Origin: Lacihabitans sp. LS3-19
GTDB lineage: Bacteria; Bacteroidota; Bacteroidia; Cytophagales; Spirosomataceae
Assembly: GCF_024343575.1 (NCBI RefSeq)
Contig: NZ_RJUA01000017.1
Location: 1-64,000, forward strand
Direction: 5' to 3'
Length of the DNA: 64,000 nucleotides
Below the pieces are notes generated by a model, which saw nothing but the letters and a program-made list of their open reading frames with translations, did no database searches and was not told where the DNA came from. Below, in pieces: positions 61,501 to 64,000 of this stretch. Position 1 is the first letter of the stretch; every line of letters starts with the position of its first letter. The position numbers and the translations under genes were made by a program.

Positions 61501-61625
61501 AATTGTTAGAAGAAATCAATGTTATACCACAGATTAATTATCTAGTGAAAATTAGAAATAAAGATGAGGTTAAAAAAACTGAGGCTGTTGCTCATACTGA
61601 GCATAAAGAGCATGCAGAACATTGA
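58569..61625 (+). CDS. actB: Alternative complex III iron-sulfur subunit ActB
   Basis: The 1018-aa protein joins a molybdopterin-oxidoreductase-like part (residues about 100-720) with an iron-sulfur part (about 740-990). A Tat-like signal lies at residues 38-60, with [21 protein letters not shown]. Iron-sulfur ligand motifs are [45 protein letters not shown] and a CSMCVQRIQ...CSQSCPTGA pair. These fit three 4Fe-4S and one 3Fe-4S cluster. The molybdopterin-like part lacks the usual cofactor role in this family. It sits 45 bp after actA. Confidence 0.96.
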   Translation: [1018 protein letters not shown]

Positions 61626-61688
61626 TATCGATAAATTGTAATTAATTTTTTAATAAATAAAGTTCCGAAAAATTTCTAGGATATAATT

Positions 61689-63053
61689 ATGTCAGTAGTT
61701 TCACCAATAAGAGAACATCTAGTAACCGGCGGGAAAACCTACCACGATGTTACTGAGGATATTTGCAGACATGTTGAAGCAAAACCAACCAAAGAATGGA
61801 AAGTAGCATTTGCTATATCTGTTTTGGTACTATTGTATGGTGGTAGTTGGGTTTTGTGGACATGGTGGGAAGGTCTAGGTGTTTGGGGTTTAAATAAAAC
61901 AGTAGGTTGGGCTTGGGATATCACCAACTTCGTTTGGTGGGTTGGTATCGGTCATGCTGGTACACTTATTTCTGCAATCCTATTATTATTTCGTCAAAAA
62001 TGGAGAACCTCTATTAACAGAGCTGCAGAAGCGATGACAATTTTTGCTGTACTTTGTGCTGCATCTTTTATCTTAATGCACATGGGTCGTCCTTGGTTAG
62101 CTTATTGGGCTTTGCCTTTTCCTAATACTTTCGGTTCATTATGGGTTAACTTCAACTCACCGCTAGTTTGGGACGTTTTCGCTATCTCAACGTATTTCTC
62201 AGTTTCATGTTTGTTTTGGTTTATTGGACTTATTCCTGACTTAGCTACTATAAGAGATAGAGCTACAGGGGTACGTAAATCTATTTATGGTGCACTTTCT
62301 TTAGGATGGACGGGTGGTGCCAAGACATGGGCTAGATATGAAGATGTTTCATTAATTCTTGCTGGTTTATCCACTCCTCTGGTACTTTCAGTACATACTA
62401 TTGTATCAATGGACTTTGCAACTTCGGTTATTCCAGGATGGCACACTACAATTTTCCCTCCATACTTTGTTGCTGGTGCGATTTTCTCAGGTTTTGCGAT
62501 GGTTCAGAACTTAATGTTAGTAACTAGAGTAGTTTACAAATTAGAAGACTACATTACATTAGAGCATATTTCTTTAATGAATAAAATCATTACAGTTACT
62601 GGATCTATTGTTGGCGTTGCCTATATTACAGAGTTCTTTATTGCTGCTTATTCAGGCGTAGAGTATGAGAAATATGCGTTTTTTAACAGAGCTGCTGGGC
62701 CTTTGTGGTGGTCATATTTAGCTATGATGACTTGCAACGTATTATCTCCTCAAATTTTCTGGTTTAAGAGTATGAGAGAAAACATAGTAGTTTCTTTTGT
62801 GATTGCTGTTGTTGTAAATATTGGTATGTGGTTTGAGCGTTTTGTAATTATTGTTACTTCGTTGCATAGAGATTATTTGCCTTCAAGTTGGACATATTTT
62901 ACTCCTAGAATGGGAGATATTGGTGATTATTTGTTTTCATTTGGATTCTTCTTTACATGTTTCCTTTTGTTTTCTAAGTTCTTGCCTGTAATCAATATGG
63001 CTGAAGTAAAATCGGTATTGAAATCATCATCTGAAAAAAACTCAAAGCAATAA
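61689..63053 (+). CDS. actC: Alternative complex III membrane subunit ActC (NrfD-like)
   Basis: The 454-aa polytopic protein has about 10 transmembrane helices and NrfD/PsrC-like signatures: WDITNFVWWVGIGHAGTLISAIL (key words WWVGIGHAG), RAAEAMTIFA, and WHTTIFPPYFVAGAIFSG. ActC forms the quinol-binding membrane part of the complex. It follows actB by 63 bp and precedes actD by 30 bp. Confidence 0.96.
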   Translation: MSVVSPIREHLVTGGKTYHDVTEDICRHVEAKPTKEWKVAFAISVLVLLYGGSWVLWTWWEGLGVWGLNKTVGWAWDITNFVWWVGIGHAGTLISAILLLFRQKWRTSINRAAEAMTIFAVLCAASFILMHMGRPWLAYWALPFPNTFGSLWVNFNSPLVWDVFAISTYFSVSCLFWFIGLIPDLATIRDRATGVRKSIYGALSLGWTGGAKTWARYEDVSLILAGLSTPLVLSVHTIVSMDFATSVIPGWHTTIFPPYFVAGAIFSGFAMVQNLMLVTRVVYKLEDYITLEHISLMNKIITVTGSIVGVAYITEFFIAAYSGVEYEKYAFFNRAAGPLWWSYLAMMTCNVLSPQIFWFKSMRENIVVSFVIAVVVNIGMWFERFVIIVTSLHRDYLPSSWTYFTPRMGDIGDYLFSFGFFFTCFLLFSKFLPVINMAEVKSVLKSSSEKNSKQ

Positions 63054-63083
63054 TTAATTTCAATTAAGATTAATTAAATAAAA

Positions 63084-63605
63084 ATGGCAGATAAAAAATA
63101 TTTAGTGGGCATTTTTAACGACGAGGACGTTGTGATGGATGCTGTTCAGAAAATCAGAAGTAAAGGCATTAAAATTCATGAGGTTTTTTGTCCTTACCCA
63201 GTTCATGGATTGGATCATGTTTTGGGCTATGAAAGGCCTCGTATGGGTGTTCCAGCTTTCTTGTTTGGTATAACTGGAACTTCGTTAGCATTTTTACTTA
63301 CTTTTTGGACTTTGGGTATAGATTGGCCAATGAATATAGGTGGAAAGAACTTTTTTCCTTTTCCTACCAATATTCCGATTGTTTTCGAATTAACCGTTTT
63401 GCTTGCAGCCTTTGGTATGGCTTTTACCTTTTTCTTCATGGAAGGTTTAGGACCAAGTGTTAAGCCATTGATATTTGATGTCAGGAGTACAGATGATAAA
63501 TTTGCAATGGCAATTGATTTAAATAAAAATACAATTTCGGATTCAGAGATTTCATCATTTCTAAAAGAAGTAGGTGCTGAAGAAGTAAATGTGAAAGAAG
63601 TTTAA
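63084..63605 (+). CDS. actD: Alternative complex III subunit ActD (DUF3341)
   Basis: The 173-aa protein has two helices in the middle (about residues 56-76 and 92-118) and the DUF3341 pattern. The N-terminus reads YLVGIFNDEDVVMDAVQKI, then PYPVHGLDHVLG and GPSVKPLIFDVRSTDDKF. It is an integral subunit beside ActC; its exact role is structural. It is followed by actE after 18 bp. Confidence 0.95.
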   Translation: MADKKYLVGIFNDEDVVMDAVQKIRSKGIKIHEVFCPYPVHGLDHVLGYERPRMGVPAFLFGITGTSLAFLLTFWTLGIDWPMNIGGKNFFPFPTNIPIVFELTVLLAAFGMAFTFFFMEGLGPSVKPLIFDVRSTDDKFAMAIDLNKNTISDSEISSFLKEVGAEEVNVKEV

Positions 63606-63623
63606 AGTTTAATAAATCTTAAA

Positions 63624-64000
63624 ATGAAAAATAGTAAAATATATTTTAAACTTGTTTTAAGCGGATTTTTAGGTTTAGCCTTATTTTCTTGCGATAAAAA
63701 GAATGATACGGGTTTGGAGTTTGCTCCTAATATGTATAATTCTATAGGATATGAATCTCAAACTCAGATTGAGAAAAATGGCATTAATCCGAATGGAATG
63801 AACATGAGATACCCAGTTGATGGTACTATTTCAAGAAGGAAATACAAAACGAGTTTTGTTCAAGACGATAGTACTGTTGTGAATGATCTTATGATTTATG
63901 GTTTAGGAAAAGATGATTTAGCTATAGCTGAAAACTTGAAAAACCCTATTCCTTGGTCAGAAGCTGCTGAAGATGAAGGTAAAGTTTTATATGAAAGAAA
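63624..64000 (+). CDS. actE: Alternative complex III subunit ActE, 3' end outside window
   Basis: ATG 63624 opens a frame to the right edge, so the gene is truncated there. It begins with a lipoprotein signal peptide (MKNSKIYFKLVLSGFLGLALFSC, lipobox LFSC) and DKKNDTGLEFAPNMYNSIGYE, which matches ActE, the monoheme lipoprotein cytochrome of the complex. The heme motif is expected beyond the edge. The start, spacing (18 bp) and order after actD support the call. Confidence 0.85.
   Translation, partial: MKNSKIYFKLVLSGFLGLALFSCDKKNDTGLEFAPNMYNSIGYESQTQIEKNGINPNGMNMRYPVDGTISRRKYKTSFVQDDSTVVNDLMIYGLGKDDLAIAENLKNPIPWSEAAEDEGKVLYER

Noticed and set aside
1-64000. Prophage or integrative element
   Set aside because: No integrase, capsid, portal, terminase, relaxase or transposase gene was found. 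Repeats are short intergenic elements.

Overview
The window is a low-GC chromosomal segment of a Bacteroidota bacterium, most likely of the order Cytophagales. The evidence is a complete alternative complex III start (actA-actE), a type IX secretion C-terminal sorting domain, TAnnTTTG-type -7 promoter boxes before many genes, LytTR and HisKA_3 regulators, an NrtR/AraR-like arabinose regulator, and 3-coathanger and SusC-era style secreted proteins. No transposase, phage gene, rRNA or CRISPR array was seen. The only tRNA is tRNA-Cys(GCA).

Layout. 1-4870: the end of a very large multiheme cytochrome with about 33 CXXCH motifs, a predicted outer-membrane barrel and a NrfJ-like lipoprotein, which look like one electron-transfer unit. 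4925-10400: a papain-like protease, small membrane proteins, a TMTC-like GT-C/TPR membrane protein, and three unknown ORFs sitting between that gene and a decayed copy of its own 3' end. 10404-13326: a purine operon (ATP-grasp, AzgA-type permease, and an MTA/SAH nucleosidase with a signal peptide). 13454-23597: an L-arabinose regulon: AraR-like regulator, GH51 arabinofuranosidase, ribulokinase, isomerase, 4-epimerase, SSS symporter and aldose 1-epimerase. A GxxExxY gene and several hairpin repeats are interspersed in it.

24029-34290: M19 dipeptidase, a T9SS cargo protein, an AraC-type regulator, two paralogous coiled-coil proteins, a TonB-dependent receptor and a SanA-like protein. 34373-37138: valS carrying an in-frame insertion built from a repeated DNA element. 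37294-43854: DyP peroxidase, outer-membrane and repeat-rich secreted proteins, and LytTR. 44007-49536: a sensor kinase and a LuxR-type response regulator flank a compact four-gene operon encoding a 120-aa unknown, a protein-glutaminase-like enzyme, an APH-like kinase and a HopA1-family protein. This kinase plus HopA1 combination resembles class V lanthipeptide modification enzymes and is the best candidate here for an undescribed system.

49728-64000: TfoX-domain protein, FucP-like transporter, HflX, a probable small RNA with its own promoter and terminator, smpB, an HNH nuclease, ribosomal protein S1, tRNA-Cys, and alternative complex III running off the right edge.

Several families of short palindromic repeats recur between genes (17501, 19518, 23598-23985, 34203, 54781) and once inside a gene (valS).
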